Assembly: GCA_028288395.1 (NCBI GenBank)
Contig: JAQBNV010000236.1
Span: forward strand, 1-7,596
From: Adhaeribacter sp.
GTDB taxonomy: Bacteria > Bacteroidota > Bacteroidia > Cytophagales > Hymenobacteraceae
Reading direction: 5' to 3'
Length of the DNA stretch: 7,596 bases
Shown here: positions 6,108-7,596 of the stretch, one piece after another
Position numbering within the stretch: the stretch's first letter is position 1
How the letters are laid out: every line of letters starts with the position of its first letter
Translations under genes and position numbers: made by a program
The notes under the pieces: model-generated
What the model saw: only the letters and a program-made list of their open reading frames with translations
Database searches by the model: none
Told to the model about the DNA's origin: nothing

Positions 6108-7595
6108 TTATAATCTAAATCTTAGGTTAAAACCAATGTTTCTGGTAGTAGGATAAGCACCTGACTGAAAACCCTGGCCAAATCTGCCGGCACTTAAGTT
6201 TTCTTCCGGATCGGATCCCGGAATGTTCTTATCTATGATCCATAAGTTTCTGCCTACCAATGATACATCTACTCCTTTAAATGGTTTAATCCTGGATATA
6301 AGAGTTTCGGGCAAAGAGTATGATAAAGATAACTCTCTCAGTTTTACATAGCTGGCATCATAAATAAAAGCAGAGTTAGGCTCCCTAACATACCCAAAAA
6401 GACCGTAGTTAGTATTGCTTGCCCTTATGGTATTAGGCTGACCAGAAACATCTACCCCGTTAATTTTAGTGCCCGGTGCATAAACACCTTCCAATATAAT
6501 ACCTCCGCTGGTAGGAGCATAAGAACCATCGGCATTTCTAACAACAGGGCTCCTGGATTCGTTTCCTAATTCATTAAGTCCGGCAGTTTCTTCGTACATA
6601 CCAGTAGCCAGTCCGTAATAGCGGTCTAATGAAAATAACTGGCCACCTTTTTTTACATCAACCAGGAAGTACAATGAAACCCCTTTGTAGGTTAAAGTAT
6701 TGGCAACACCGCCAAACCAGTCCGGGTTTGGATTGCCAATCTCTACATTAGCAGTGGCAGAACGGACATAATAGCCGTTGGCACCTATTGTTTTTTCACC
6801 GTTCTCGTTGTAAACGTAATCAGTACCCCGCAGCATATTCATGGGACGATCCAGCGTAGCATTAGTTGTAATACCACCTTGATAGTTTTGAATTAAAAGA
6901 TTATCTAACTCATCATAAAGGGCAACTACTTTATTTCTGTTTCGTGACCAGTTAGCGTTAACAGTCCAGGTAAGTGCATCGGTTTTTACGGGAGTAATAA
7001 AAGCAGATATTTCAATTCCTTTATTTTCTATTTCTCCGGAATTAACAAAACGAGATTGGTAACCGGTGGCACCAGAAATATTAACCGGGATAATCTGGTC
7101 AATAGTATTGGTTTGGTACGCCGTAACGTATAAAACTAACCGGCTTTCTAAGAAAGCCAATTCCACCCCTGCTTCTTTACTTCTGGTTCTTTCGGGTTTT
7201 AACTCTGGGTTATTCTTAATTAATGGTACGGTAAATAATGGGGTAGACCCCCATGAAGATACCGGGGTGCCAGAGGTGATATTTGTTAACTGTTTGTTAT
7301 AAACATCGGATAAGGCATAAGCTGGCGCATCAGCACCTACCTCGGCATAGTTGGCAATAAATTTACCATACGACAACCATGGGGTCTCTTTTAGCAATTC
7401 AGAGAAAGTAAAGCTAAAGGCTGCAGATGGGAAGAAGTAGGTATTGTTATTTTCGGGCAATGTAGTTGACCTATCCATACGGGCGGTTAAGTCTAAAGTA
7501 AGCATCTGGCGGTAGCTTAAGGTTGTTCCAGCAAAAACACCATCGTACCCAATATTAGTTTCAGCTTCGATGGGTGGTGCTAATGGGTCAACAGA
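6108..7595 (-). CDS. SusC/RagA-type TonB-dependent outer-membrane transporter, C-terminal half; gene begins beyond the window
   Basis: SusC-type proteins are about 1000-residue TonB-dependent beta-barrels that import nutrients captured by their SusD partner. Here about 495 C-terminal residues are present. The frame stays open to the right edge (reading SVDPLAPPIEAETNIGYDG and on), so the Met at 7503-7505 is internal. The region is barrel: alternating aromatic/polar strands, the family segments FFPSAAFSFTFSELL, WLSYGKFIANYAEVG, NKGIEISAFITPV, NPDWFGGVANTLTYKG and YVKLRELSLSYSLPE, and a last strand NIGFNLRFRL ending in a hydrophobic residue as usual. The plug, TonB box and N-terminal carboxypeptidase-D-like domain lie outside. 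No stop or frameshift is seen. The stop TAA is 11 bases before the SusD start, showing co-transcription and pairing. The operon promoter and any anti-sigma, sensor or SusR-type regulator would be upstream, out of view. Confidence 0.95.
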   Translation of the reverse strand, partial: SVDPLAPPIEAETNIGYDGVFAGTTLSYRQMLTLDLTARMDRSTTLPENNNTYFFPSAAFSFTFSELLKETPWLSYGKFIANYAEVGADAPAYALSDVYNKQLTNITSGTPVSSWGSTPLFTVPLIKNNPELKPERTRSKEAGVELAFLESRLVLYVTAYQTNTIDQIIPVNISGATGYQSRFVNSGEIENKGIEISAFITPVKTDALTWTVNANWSRNRNKVVALYDELDNLLIQNYQGGITTNATLDRPMNMLRGTDYVYNENGEKTIGANGYYVRSATANVEIGNPNPDWFGGVANTLTYKGVSLYFLVDVKKGGQLFSLDRYYGLATGMYEETAGLNELGNESRSPVVRNADGSYAPTSGGIILEGVYAPGTKINGVDVSGQPNTIRASNTNYGLFGYVREPNSAFIYDASYVKLRELSLSYSLPETLISRIKPFKGVDVSLVGRNLWIIDKNIPGSDPEENLSAGRFGQGFQSGAYPTTRNIGFNLRFRL

Positions 7596-7596
7596 A

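Noticed and set aside
7503..7505. ATG as start codon of the SusC-type gene
   Set aside because: The frame continues to the right edge with barrel-like sequence, there is no signal peptide after this Met, and the protein would lack the plug domain.
1..7596. CRISPR array, tRNA/rRNA gene, insertion sequence, toxin-antitoxin or defence system
   Set aside because: No regularly spaced repeats, no tRNA-like arm sequences, no transposase or terminal inverted repeats, and no defence-related protein motifs were seen on either strand.

Overview
The window comes from a Bacteroidota chromosome. By eye its protein signatures fit Cytophagales, for example the Hymenobacteraceae, but that level is a guess. 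The reasons are a SusC/SusD outer-membrane uptake pair, start codons preceded by A-rich leaders instead of Shine-Dalgarno sequences, and a lipoprotein signal followed by acidic residues. GC content looks moderate.

Layout: positions 1-1033 (+) hold the C-terminal part of the ATP-dependent protease Lon. A gene-free stretch follows (1034-1638) with a compact hairpin, an 11-bp tandem duplication and a small palindrome. Next is hslU (1639-3036, +), the ATPase/unfoldase of the HslUV protease, closed by a clear intrinsic terminator. A short-chain dehydrogenase/reductase resembling sepiapterin/benzil reductases lies at 3181-3906 (+). A 12-bp hairpin then separates it from convergent genes on the minus strand.

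Minus strand: positions 3995-4489 hold a 5'-truncated SusD/RagB relic. It keeps a well-preserved C-terminal end of about 165 codons but has no start codon and no N-terminal half. Positions 4672-6096 encode an intact SusD-like surface lipoprotein of a different SusD subfamily, with its own terminator. Directly upstream of it (6108 to the window edge) is the C-terminal half of its SusC-type TonB-dependent transporter.

How the genes work together: lon and hslU are cytoplasmic protein quality-control genes, probably transcribed separately. No hslV is visible. SusC and SusD form a surface uptake complex for an unidentified, probably glycan or oligomeric, substrate. No glycoside hydrolase, regulator or transporter that would name the substrate lies in the window. 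I see no convincing undescribed multi-gene system. The most informative unexpected feature is the truncated SusD relic beside a working pair of another subfamily, which suggests turnover of nutrient-uptake loci.
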